Of a stretch of 64,000 nucleotides of DNA, positions 21,304 to 32,186 are shown piece by piece. A program made the position numbers and the translations under genes. The stretch comes from Adiantum capillus-veneris (taxonomy: Eukaryota; Streptophyta; Polypodiopsida; Polypodiales; Pteridaceae), in the NCBI GenBank assembly GCA_014529385.2, contig CM043950.1, positions 81,974,843 through 82,038,842 of the forward strand. Reading direction: 5' to 3'. Position 1 is the first letter of the stretch, and every line of letters starts with the position of its first letter. The notes under the pieces were generated by a model. It worked only from the letters and a program-made list of their open reading frames with translations. It was not told where the DNA came from and did not search any database.

Positions 21304-21539
21304 TCGGAAGTGAAATCACAGTCCACAGAACAACAGGACCCCACAAACTTACACCCTGCACCTGTATACCACAGAGGAACGTAAAGTTGTGTATACAAAG
21401 GCTCAAAGAAAACCTATCGATGGGAGCAATGGAGTCTATGACGGTCTAGCGATAGTTAAGGAGATAGAGTTAGCAGACCCAAGAGAAGAGTCTAAACCCG
21501 TTTTTATTGCCCAAGATCTGACAGAGATTGAGGAGTGTG

Positions 21540-22386
21540 TACTTAAATAACTTCTCAAGGAATTCAGGGATATATTTGCATGGACATATCATGATATGAA
21601 AGGTGTTCCACATTCCGTGGTGCACCACACAATCCCCATGAATAACATGGCTAAACCAATTCAGCAAAAACGACCCTACCCAATGAATCCTAAATATGCA
21701 AAAATCATTCAAGAAGAGATTGAAAAGCTTGTGGAATGTGGATTCATATACCCTATTGAGCACTCTGAATGGGTGTCTCCAGTAGTGATTGTGCCAAAAA
21801 ATAATGGGAAACTCAGAGTGTGCATGGATCTTAAGAAGGTCAATGCCGCCACTAGGAGGGACCATTACCCCTTGCCATATTCAGAACATGTGCTTGAAAG
21901 AGTTGCAGGGAAGGAAGCTTATATCTCTTTAGATGGGTACTCTGGCTACAATCAAATCACAATTGCGCTGGAGGACCAAGCTAAAACAGCCTTTATAACT
22001 GAATTTGGAGTGTTCGAATTTCGTGTTATGGCTTTTGGCTTAACCAATGCCCCTGCTACCTTTCAGACATTAATAAACATTGCTTTTAGAGAATATTTGA
22101 GGGAGTTTTGTGAAGCTTTCTTAGATGACCTTTGTGTTTATTCTTCTTGGAAAGAACATCTATCATGCTTACAACAAGTGTTTGAGAAGTGTAGATTGTA
22201 TCCATCTCCTTAAACCCTTTCAAATGCCAATTTTGGGTTAAACATGGAGTCATTTTAGGGCATATAGTGTCCAAAAATGGGATTTTCACAGATGAGAACA
22301 AAATTAAAGACATTGTTGAATTGCCACCACCTACAAACTGTAAAGGAGTTCAAAGGTTCATGGGCCATGTTGGTTATTATCGACGG
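21540..22386 (+). pseudogene. Gypsy E reverse transcriptase
   Basis: Starts FRDIFAWTYHDMKGVPHSVV, then RPYPMNPKYAKIIQEEIEKL, EWVSPVVIVPKNNGKLRVCM, YISLDGYSGYNQITIA (motif A Asp present), FGLTNAPATFQTLIN and FLDDLCVYSSWKEHL with the catalytic Asp pair at 22124-22129. A frameshift and stop at 22211-22213 precede the connection domain, which continues to GVQRFMGHVGYYRR at 22386, where the nested element begins. Confidence 0.88.
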
Positions 22387-22574
22387 TGATAAACCACTTT
22401 TGGTATGTACAAAGTAGTGCATATATGCATGGTCATATGTTCAAAAAGATGTAAATACATGCATTTGGGAGCTTTGCAAAGTGGTTTCAAGTTCAAAAAA
22501 AGGTGCAACGTGTGCACATTGTAAATATGAGTGCTTGTGTGTCGGCAGTCGAGCATACGTACATGCCTGGATAG
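22387..22574 (+). repeat. Left terminal repeat of gag-only element
   Basis: About 188 bp, nearly identical to 25663-25852. Similarity fades within about 12 bases after ctggatag. Confidence 0.85.
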
Positions 22575-22586
22575 GGTATCGGGGCC
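22574..22586 (+). promoter_or_regulatory. Possible primer binding site of gag-only element
   Basis: GGGTATCGGGGCC matches TGGTATCAGAGCC at 10 of 13 bases. A weaker related stretch follows the right repeat, so the assignment is tentative. Confidence 0.4.
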
Positions 22587-23715
22587 TTGGATATGGTTCT
22601 AGGTGGCTTATTTTGGCTCTAGATAATGTGTTTGAGATTTCTAGAATGTAAATAATGCAAGTGACAAGTGTGGGTACTCTCATCCCGCTCGAGAAGTTTG
22701 ACACATGCGGTAACTGTCTATTTGCGGCGCCTGATCTGCAGTGATGCGTGCACCGCCCTAGAAGTGGTCAAAAATAGAATATGGGGATGTGGAAAAGTGA
22801 TTTGGGTATTGAGGATCAAGCGTAAAAAATTTGGTGAATTTTGGAGTCCGTTTGGGGTTTTTCCCGGGAAAAATGCCCGCCGGGGGTCAAAAAATGGTGT
22901 GAAAAGGCATCAAATTGCCATATCAGTGGTGCTTCTTGAGTGCTTGGGATGATACAGCATTTTGGAAGCCAAGTTTTGACACTTTCACCTCTCTGTGTGG
23001 GGAAGGAAGCAGGGTTCCTACAGGTGGTCTAGTGCAGTCCTGTCGCGTTCGCGTCCTGTTTTCGAGTGTGTGGAGGAGTGAATGAGAGCTTTCTCCCTTC
23101 AATTTTGCACTTGGGAGAGTGTATGGAAGTTTTGAGGTTTCCATGGATGTGTGTGTGCGAGGAATGGAGGGAAGAAGGTGCGGCTTTCCGCAAGACTATG
23201 TGACCCTGTATCGGTGCCATTAGGGTTGGCGCTACTCCAAAGAGTCCAACAGAGTGGAGTTTGGTGAAGGCTTTGCAATGGTTTGAGAGTGGCATTTTGT
23301 GGCTGGAGTTTTCGGGTTTTTGATGGTTTTTCCTGTATATTTTGGTCACCATCAAGCGTGATTTCCAAGGTTGATCACCTCGACTCACCTAGAAGTGTCT
23401 GCGGGTAGGCAAGGGCTTGTAGGTCGAGGCGTTTGGAGTTTGAATTGAGTTTGTGGGTAGAATTTTCAGGGAGCTTTTGAGTGGTGGTGAGTGAGGTGAG
23501 GAATTTAAGTAAATTCCTTGTGTTGTGTTGAGTTTTCTGGGTGTGTGAGTGTGCGCACGACATCTTTTTCTCCATCATCCTTTGGCGATCCCACTCGGGA
23601 GCGAAAATTGCCGGTTGTGCACCCAAAATTTCGATTTTGAGCAGTGATGTACACAAATTTTGGATGTTGAAGGCAGTTTCATGATGGTGGTTCCATTCCA
23701 ACCATCAATTTTCAC
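22587..23715 (+). other. Leader of gag-only element
   Basis: About 1.1 kb without recognisable coding sequence on either strand, between left repeat and gag. Confidence 0.5.
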
Positions 23716-24221
23716 AGGTTCTAAGGATGCAGACGATTGGCTTGCATCATATGAGTTCGACTTGACATGTTTATGCCGTGCAGTTCCAAGTGAGGCACAA
23801 AAAGCTTGCAGGTATCAATCTGGTGGTCAGAGGTAATGCAAGAGAATGGTTTGAGAGATTGTCACAAGATGACAAAGTGAATTGGGACAGCTTTAAGATA
23901 TGCTTTTTGAAGCGGTTTAAAAAGCTGATTCCTCACCAAGATGCATGGAAACAGGTCACTAGTTTGTTTATGCAAGAGCACGAGTCTGTTGCAGATTTTT
24001 GGTCAAGATTTGATGATGCTTGGAGAGTGTGGAAAGATTCTCTATTGCATGTGGAAGCCATGTCTAAAGAGGAATTTTATTCTGCATTTACAAATAGCCA
24101 AAGAATACAGGTATTCACGAGTTTGTTACGACCAATCCTTAAAGTGAAAGTGCAAGAGAAAGAGCCGAATTCCATGCATGAAGCATTGAAGATAGCACTG
24201 CAAAAAGAAAGAAAGCTATGA
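23716..24221 (+). pseudogene. Gag domain of nested element
   Basis: A retrotransposon Gag domain begins in one frame (FTGSKDADDWLASYEFDLTC, 23716 on) and after a frameshift near 23780 continues KLAGINLVVRGNAREWFERL, WDSFKICFLKRFKKL and ESVADFWSRFDDAWRVWKDS. The G-N-A-R-E-W-F motif is typical of Ty3/gypsy Gag. It ends at TGA 24219-24221, but the same frame stays open beyond. No zinc knuckle is seen. Confidence 0.8.
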
Positions 24222-24233
24222 GTTGCCACAAGC

Positions 24234-25619
24234 ATGAAGTTCCCTTTTTCAATACGTGGTATGGATAGTGTAGATGACCTTTATGTGCATAAAGTCACAG
24301 TTGCAGGTGCTCATGCTAGCAAGGATAATAGCTTGGATATAGGTGTGGATTCCCATATGTGCAAAGTCGATGCAAATGAAATATGCGAAGCAATTCTGGA
24401 GAGCATACACATGACAATGGTGGAAAATGGCAAGGACGTAGTAGACAAATGTGAAATTTTGAGCACTAGTACAGAAAGTGAAGATGATGAAACTAAAATT
24501 GACAAGGATGAGGCAACTTATGATGGTGACACATCTGATGCTTGTGCGAGTTGGTTCGATGATGTATGCGATGATGATATAGAGTCACTAGATCCATTGA
24601 AGGATATGGTAGCCTTGCACAAAGAGCAACGTATCTTTTGGGAAGGAGCTTTGCAGCAACATGATATGGATGCTTGCTTTGATGATGAGATGGTGGGCTA
24701 TGGAAAAAGACTTTCTCCATCGACAAGTGAAGATGATGCAGGAGAGGATGATGCTATGATGGTTGATGTGACCTTGGGTCCATGTGCTTTACCAAAGCTA
24801 GGGGTTGGGAAACCCTATAATGGTTGTGATGCAAAGACATTGGGTCATGAAGGTTATATGGATGAGTTCTATGTGTGCAAGGATTTGATGCTAGTGCCAT
24901 CTCCAAGGGATGTCCATGAGAATATGTGACCTACGGTTGTTAAGTATGAAATTCTTGAGGATGGGGTAGACAAGGAGGTTAAAGTGACCTTTTGCTTGCA
25001 TGATGATTTGATGGATGCATTTCACAAAATTCAATGTATGTTTAGGACATATCCCTTTATCTATGAAGATCCTAATTGGCAATAAGTGAGTCTTGGGGCT
25101 AGTTGGCATGATGAAGACTTGATTATAAGGTGCTATGTGGCTTTGTATGCATGTTTCCAACTTTTCAAGTGGAAAATGTCTTATGTGGAAGAAGAAGAAT
25201 CTGCTAGTGATAGCATTTTTGGAGAGAGTTTTCAATTTCGGAGTGGATTTTTTAATGCTTGGAGTGATGATCTCTTAGCCATAAGAAATGAAGAGCAGTT
25301 GATGCGTCAGGAAGATGATGTGAAATTTATGGTTGTCAATCGAATGGGATCCAATTATGAGATGCATTTTGAGCTATCTATGTTTCTGAATGATTGTGAT
25401 AGCTTCTGGTGTGAGATGGAGTGTAGAAACCTTCGAGGTGATTTATATTGTGCTTGGGATCCAGGTGGAGGATGGCATTCATGCAAGAAGATAAAAGATT
25501 TCTTATTTGGTGTGAGTGGAAGTCTTGGGCACATAAGTGGTGCTATGAAGCTTGACGAGTTTCCCTATGATCCTGGAGGAAGTTTTGGGCTACTTTTTCA
25601 TTTTTTTGTCACTGTTTGA
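24234..25619 (+). pseudogene. Acidic protein following Gag in nested element
   Basis: In the same frame as Gag and separated from it only by a TGA, a ~460-codon frame runs to TGA 25617-25619, interrupted by TGA 24927-24929 and TAA 25083-25085. It is strongly acidic (STSTESEDDETKIDKDEATY; SWFDDVCDDDIESLDP; YVEEEESASDSIFGE) with scattered Cys and Trp, including DCDSFWCEMECRNLRGDLYC. No protease, RT or other known domain recognised. Three stops in one otherwise continuous frame suggest Gag and this protein were originally one polyprotein. Confidence 0.55.
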
Positions 25620-25626
25620 TGCAAGT

Positions 25627-25646
25627 GTTGAGCATAAATGCTCAAC
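25627..25646. repeat. Short perfect hairpin before right terminal repeat
   Basis: GTTGAGCAT-AA-ATGCTCAAC, 9 bp arms and a 2 bp loop, 17 bases before the right repeat. Confidence 0.6.
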
Positions 25647-25662
25647 TAGGGGTTCAGCACAA

Positions 25663-25852
25663 TGAGATAAACCACTTTTGGTATGTACAAAGTAGTGCGT
25701 ATATGCATGGTCATATGCTCAAAAAGATGTAAATACATGCATTTGGGAGCTTTGCAAAGTGGTTTCAAGTTCGAAAAAAGGTGCAACGTGTGCACCTTGT
25801 AAATATGAGTGCTTGTGTGTCGGCTGTAGAGCATACGTACATGCCTGGATAG
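25663..25852 (+). repeat. Right terminal repeat of gag-only element
   Basis: Near-identical partner of 22387-22574. Starts TGAGATAAACC, with two extra bases compared with the left copy. Confidence 0.85.
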
Positions 25853-25866
25853 AGTATTGGGCTACT

Positions 25867-27365
25867 GGAGTCGATGATGAGTTGCCCGATACTTCTCTAT
25901 TCCTAGTTGAAACCATAATTGAATGGAGTGAGAAGATTGTGAACTTTCTAGTTAATGGTTTTCCACCCAAAGAGATTCGTAAAGACATAGCTCGAAAAGT
26001 GTCAAAAATATGTTAACCTTACTCTCTCATTGTAGGAACTCTCTACAGGACAGGGAAGGATGATATTCTTAGACGTTGTGCCCGTGAGGATGATATTTAT
26101 ACATACTGCAAGAAGCCCACATGGGTATAGCCGGAGGACATTTCTCAGGGGAACTAACAACTAGAAAGGTGTTGCAATCAGGTTATAGGTGGCCAACCTT
26201 ATTTAAGGATGCATCACTTTTTGCAAAAGGATGTGATGAATGCCAACGTTACAAGATCACACAACGAAAGGATAGGATGCCCTTACATCCTGTTAAAGTG
26301 ACTCAACCATTTGAAAAATGGGGTTTGGACTTTTTAGGCCCGATTAGTCCGGCAGCTCGTAGCACTCAATCTCGATATATTATCGTTGCCACTGACTATG
26401 TGACAAAGTGGGTGGAAGCCAGGGCGACACGTAAGGCTGATGCAAGGTCAACTACCAAGTTTCTCTTTGAGAACATTATTACAATATTTGGTTGTCCCTT
26501 TGAGATTGTGAGCGACAATGGTACTCGTTTTAAAAAGGGAGTAATAAAAGAACTCACTACCAACTTTATGATAGCTCACCATAAGTCCACACCTTATTAT
26601 CCACAAGAAAATGGCCAACCTAAGAGCACCAACAAGATCTTAATCTCTATCTTGACCAAAACAGTGGAAGCTTATCACACAAATTGGGATTTAAAGCTTA
26701 CATCAGCTCTATGGGCTTATCATACTGCGTACAAAGTTGCAATTAATTGCTCACCATTTAAGATGGTGTATGGCCAAGAAGCGGTTATGCCATGGGAGTT
26801 TGTCGTTCCTAGTCTTCAAGTAGCTTCTCAAGAAGGTTGGGATGGTAACCCCTTAGTTCAACGATTATATATCCTTGAAAGGCTAGATGAAGAGAGGAAA
26901 TTAGCTGTGCAAAATGCACTTGTGGAGAAAGATAGGAGGAAGAAATGGTTTGACCGTTATCTAAAGAACAAAGATATCAATGTTGGTGATAAAGTCCTTA
27001 TGTATGGAGTACGTAACAAAAAGAAAAAGTTGAAATATGCGAGAAAAGGACCATATAGAGTATGTGAGATCACCCCACAAGGAACCATTCATGTGGAGAC
27101 TCTTGATGGAGTTGAAACCATTGGATTCCTCAATGGGAGCAAACTTAAAAGATACTATGATCCTTTAAGCCAAGAGGAGCTACATGCCATCCATACCAAA
27201 AAGGAAGCCAAGGCACAAATAGGATTGAAGAAGATACAAGCTCAAGCTGAGGCTAAGGAGCGAGAACAACGCATAAGACAAAAACGAGAGGCTAACCTTG
27301 GAGTCACACATGCATTCCACGTTGAAATCGAGGAGGATTGGTTGGACTCTGACACACCTCTATGA
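25867..27365 (+). pseudogene. Gypsy E integrase
   Basis: Begins with the RNase H/integrase linker (VDDELPDTSLFLVETIIEW), then GTLYRTGKDDILRRC and the zinc-binding region (AGGHFSGE...CDECQRYK). Stops and frame changes occur before 26121; from there the frame is open to TGA 27363-27365. Core: ATDYVTKW (first Asp, 26394-26396) and VSDNGTRF (second Asp, 26514-26516). At the third catalytic position, GQPKSTNK has Lys (AAG 26622-26624) where Glu is expected. The C-terminal domain (KYARKGPYRVCEITPQG) and a charged coiled tail follow. The changed third residue should make the enzyme inactive. Confidence 0.88.
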
Positions 27366-27720
27366 TACCGTATTGAGTTAAACAGAACCTATGGAAAAGT
27401 GCTATATAATGCCTTATTGGACACCAATGCTAAATATAATCTGCTATCATATGGGATGTGGTGTCAGTTAGGGAAGCCACCTCTATCTGAGAGTATTATC
27501 CAAGTCAAGGGTGTCAACAAGAAAAAAACTGCGATTTTTGGACTCTGGCACACTTATGTCACTTATGACAATGGAGTTGTAGCTCAAGATTTTTTGGTCA
27601 TGCCTGTTGGAACTATGGAGGGTAATATAAACCTAGGATGCATGTGGATGATAGCGACCAAATCCACTATTGATTGGGGGACAGGGGGGGTCACAACAAA
27701 GAAACCAACTCTTAGCCCTG
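27366..27720 (+). pseudogene. Gypsy E post-integrase retropepsin-like domain (degenerate)
   Basis: Directly after the integrase stop, in a new frame from about 27385: VLYNALLDTNAKYNLLSYGM resembles a retropepsin active-site strand with Asp-Thr-Asn in place of Asp-Thr-Gly. NINLGCMWMIATKSTIDW near 27628-27680 corresponds to the I/V-LGxPW end motif. Position and layout match the better preserved domain in element A (860-1260). Because E also has the end of a protease before RT, it carries two retropepsin-like domains. Loss of the active-site Gly suggests this copy is inactive. Confidence 0.65.
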
Positions 27721-27879
27721 CCACTCAAGCCATAGTCCCTAAAATATTGCCTTTTAAGGAAATAAAACCCAAAACATTGCATGTCCAAGAGGTTGAACCA
27801 TATCTCCCCATAGCTCAACTCTCTAGAGCTTTAACTAATGTAGTTGAAATAAAGCTTGAGACACACACGAACCATCCCA

Positions 27880-28538
27880 ATATAACAAATAAAACATATA
27901 AGTGGGTCCCTAAAGCTTCTTTAGCGACCATAGCCAATGCTAAAAGGCAGGAGCCTGATAAGAGACATCCCATTCACTCCAAGAAATGTAAAGAAACGTT
28001 GCACTGGATTCCTAAAAAACTATTGGAAGCCAAAGGCTACTATAAAGGAAATGATTAAACCTGGGTGCCAAAACGTAAATTGTGCTCTAACTTGTCACCG
28101 AGCCCATGTGGGCTCAATCCTATGGCTTCAAAACAAATTGAAGATCGCGGAAAGGAAAAAATCATGGAATGCTACACACCTGCTCCAGAGCTAGTGTGGG
28201 TACCAAAGAAAGAACGATTTGTTCCACCTAGCTCAGGGACATCGAAATCAAATGAAGGTTCTTGCTCTCCGTGTAGTTCCTATACGGAAATAGAAGCTTC
28301 AACACAACCTCCACCTACCATTGTACATATCCATACAAGCAAGAAAGAGCTTGCACCTTCCGCTGTAAGTTCACCACCTACAACAATGTTGCAAATAAAA
28401 TCATGGGAGATTACCTTACCACCCTTGCAACTAGATGAAACGCATAGGGCGGTCGAAAACTATTGGTTAAAGCCTTCACCTATAACTACTTGGAACAATT
28501 GGTTTCAAAGGGTAACGACATCATTCCAAAAGGTTTGA
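27880..28538 (+). pseudogene. Gypsy E tail with repeated W-[IV]-P-K motifs
   Basis: Motifs YKWVPKASL (near 27899), LHWIPKKLL (near 28003), TWVPKRKL (near 28060) and LVWVPKKERF (near 28194) occur in a basic, Pro/Ser-rich region. The frame has a TAA at 28056-28058 and continues in another frame to TGA 28536-28538, ending in Trp-rich sequence (TTWNNWFQRVTTSFQKV). It parallels the tail of element A. Confidence 0.6.
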
Positions 28539-28545
28539 TCTACCC

Positions 28546-28560
28546 AAGGAAGGGGGAAGT
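28546..28560 (+). promoter_or_regulatory. Polypurine tract of gypsy E
   Basis: AAGGAAGGGGGAAGT, eight bases after the coding end, similar to the tract of element A. The 3' LTR would start just after it (perhaps TGCTGACATCC at 28565). TATATATAAA near 28639 would then be its promoter. A second candidate tract lies at 29798-29810. Confidence 0.5.
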
Positions 28561-28785
28561 TTTTGCTGACATCCATCATTCACTTGCTTCCCTCTCAACC
28601 TTCCTCCCTGAATTCTTAATCTCCAATCTTAGGGAATGTATATATAAATTCTTATACTCACAAAAACAAGATAAAAAAGTAAAAGAGCAAGAGCCATAAC
28701 ACAAAATCATAAAAAGAGATTATGCACAAGAACACGACCCTGGTAATATTTGTACTCTATCCATTATCTATTTGCGTATACAGAT

Positions 28786-29208
28786 ATGGCTAGTACACTA
28801 GAGTCATCCACTCCTGCCTTGGGTGAGAGGTACCCTGGTTACTTTTTACAAATGTTTCACATGGTCTTTCCGGTGCTTGCATGTGAATGGGATTTGGTAG
28901 GTACGCTAGCATGTGAGAGGAATTTCGAGGAGCTAGAATGGCTGATACGTCTCTTGACCACGACTGATCCATACTTAGTAGAGAGCATTTCTCTCATTGC
29001 ACAATCCTACCCTTTTGACCAAGATGACTATAGGCATCTAGTGACCTTCTTAGTAAACATGGGTACCTATGATGAAGAAGAAGATTTACATGACTACACG
29101 GATGGCACATATGGTCTCATGGATGATGACTTTGTTTATCTTGACGACGAGGATAGGGGTTTAGCCTTAGGGTTTCCCCTCAATCTCTACAATATCCTAT
29201 TCCCTTAG
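28786..29208 (+). CDS. Unrecognised acidic ORF, 140 residues
   Basis: ATG 28786 (MASTLESSTPALGERYPGYF); an in-frame start 36 bases upstream is less likely. Ends TAG 29206-29208. The N-terminal half is hydrophobic/helical (FEELEWLIRLLTTTD). The C-terminal half is very acidic (YDEEEDLHDYTDGTYGLMDD; DFVYLDDEDRGLALG). No signal peptide, membrane segment or known domain. It lies after the likely end of gypsy E, so it may belong to that element, to a neighbouring one, or be fortuitous. It is intact while neighbouring genes are broken. Confidence 0.35.
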   Translation: MASTLESSTPALGERYPGYFLQMFHMVFPVLACEWDLVGTLACERNFEELEWLIRLLTTTDPYLVESISLIAQSYPFDQDDYRHLVTFLVNMGTYDEEEDLHDYTDGTYGLMDDDFVYLDDEDRGLALGFPLNLYNILFP

Positions 29209-29813
29209 CTCTCTAAGGGGAGTGCAAATAATTAGGTTAGGGTTCCTTATGGTTTTTTGTTGTGTTCAATAAGTGTTGGTACCTTTTTCCACTGATGTGC
29301 CTCCTAAAGGTATTCTTTGTGTTTCCTAGTGTGTACAGGAACGTGTTGCTATTGTTAGGATTTGGACTTTCATGGAATCTTTCTCTCGTTCACACTTCAA
29401 ATCAAGCGCGACCATCAACACAAACAGGTGTTTCTTGTCTATTAGCATTGGCCCTTATCTTTTTGCATCCATGTTTGCCTCCTTTAATTGTGATTGATAG
29501 CATACTATTCAATGCATTTTCTTAGTATCAAACATTTAATTCAATGTAATTTTTTGTCATAATCACTTGTCTAGGTTTAAAAATTAAGCAATCCGACTAA
29601 GCTAGTTTGACCAAGCTAGGTGTTAGAGATCTTCTCTTAATACCATGGGGACTGTCTTCCTAATAATTAATGGTTACTTAGGTTCGTAGTCCGAATTAGG
29701 CAACATTGTGTGAAATGTACTAGGGCTTTCTAGTGGGCTTAGTCCCTATTGACCTTTAGCTTAAGTATTATAAAGAGAGTTTACTAATGTGATGAGCCTG
29801 GGGAGGGTAACAT
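29209..29813. other. Noncoding stretch with possible polypurine tract
   Basis: No domain seen. CTGGGGAGGGTAA at 29798-29810, followed by TGTTATATGACACCCC, looks like a polypurine tract and LTR start, an alternative right boundary for E or a separate element. Confidence 0.35.
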
Positions 29814-31100
<1,287 letters not shown>

Positions 31101-32186
31101 TTGAGTGAGGTATTGAGAGGAATGGGTGTGTGTGTGTGTGGAAGTAGGAAAGAGGTGAGAGAAGACTATGGGCTACTTGTGAGAAAAGTGGGCAGACTGG
31201 GGTCCAATCAAAAAATCATACATCACCGATGGTAGCTCCAAAAATTATGAAAACATTTGAGGTGATTATTCAGATTATGGGCTATATATTCTCTCTTGAT
31301 AACTTCTTCCAATTCCGAATGGATATGGGTGCCAAAAATCTCACCAAAAATCCTGTTTTTTATGCCTGCAAAAGTCTTTTAGTGGTCCCCTCCTTTGTTG
31401 AATTTGCACAATGCATCCAAGAGTGAGCCCCTCCTTTGTCATATCATGATACAAAGCATCCAAGTTCCCTTTACACATGCATGGAGGAGGATTATTGATG
31501 AAATAAGAAATATATACATGGTGAGGCTAGTGTATAGACTATTCATGGATTTTAGCTCAATGAGCACATGGTGTTAGAATAATGAGTATATAATAAGAAA
31601 AAATATGGAAGAATTATGGAATTGGAAAAAGATATTGGAATCATATGATATGATCTCTCTTTTGTATTATTTTTGGTGAAAGAGGAAAAGCTATGCAAGT
31701 AAATGAAAATAATAAAATAAATGTGACTAAGGGAGTAGAAATCATTTTTTTGTTTTCACGAGGGTGATGTGAAAATGTGGGGGTAATTTGTATAAAAGAA
31801 AAATATGAGGTTAGAGTATGTACACATTGGCAAAAAATATACTTATGGTGCAAGAGGATGAAAGAAGGCATACATAGGTTTCATAAAACACACACCTAGA
31901 TATAAATATTTAATAAAATACCAAAATAATTTTAAAAATCCCTTTATTTAAACCATATATACAATGAAATATTTACACACAAAAAAGGCCATAATAATTT
32001 TATTTTATTTTTTCAACTAGCCCAGTTACTAGCTAAGTGAAGGTTTTAAGGAGATATGGAAAAAGTTTCCTAACTTACACACGCCTATGTACTGTGAAAG
32101 GGGGAGGATAACCATAATGTTTGAGTGATTTGATAGGGTGAGGTAGCTCACTATGGCAATTATGGAGAGCCAAAAAACGGATAGCA
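31101..32186. other. Noncoding, AT-rich toward right
   Basis: Short frames only, no recognisable domain. AT-rich from about 31580 to 32030. It ends at the left edge of satellite array 2. Confidence 0.5.

Larger units (their letters stand above)
22387..25852 (+). mobile_element. Nested gag-only element with terminal direct repeats (TR-GAG-like)
   Basis: About 190 bp direct repeats (22387-22574 and 25663-25852), both starting TGA(GA)TAAACCACTTTTGG, bound 3.1 kb of internal DNA. A primer-binding-like GGGTATCGGGGCC follows the left repeat. The interior encodes a Gag domain and an acidic protein but no protease, RT or integrase. This matches the non-autonomous class known as terminal-repeat retrotransposons with a GAG domain. 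It sits in gypsy E between RT and the integrase linker; I could not find a target-site duplication, and host sequence for RNase H is missing there. Confidence 0.7.
20282..28560 (+). mobile_element. Ty3/gypsy retrotransposon E, 5'-truncated
   Basis: Parts in order: end of protease, acidic linker, RT, [nested gag-only element 22387-25852], RNase H/integrase linker, integrase, post-integrase retropepsin-like domain, W-[IV]-P-K tail, polypurine tract at 28546-28560. Gag, the 5' LTR and the start of the protease are missing at the satellite boundary. The RNase H region is absent at the nested insertion, so sequence was lost there. The 3' LTR end is not resolved. Shared post-integrase module shows relationship to element A. 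Confidence 0.82.

Noticed and set aside
25719-25988. Small ORFs in the terminal repeats of the gag-only element, duplicated at 22441-22704
   Set aside because: Their similarity is due to the direct repeats, not to coding; they run across the repeat ends.
29262-29525. 87-codon hydrophobic ORF that could suggest an env-like protein
   Set aside because: Hydrophobicity follows from T-rich DNA; no signal peptide plus cleavage or fusion pattern, no stem region, and the location after E is not secured.
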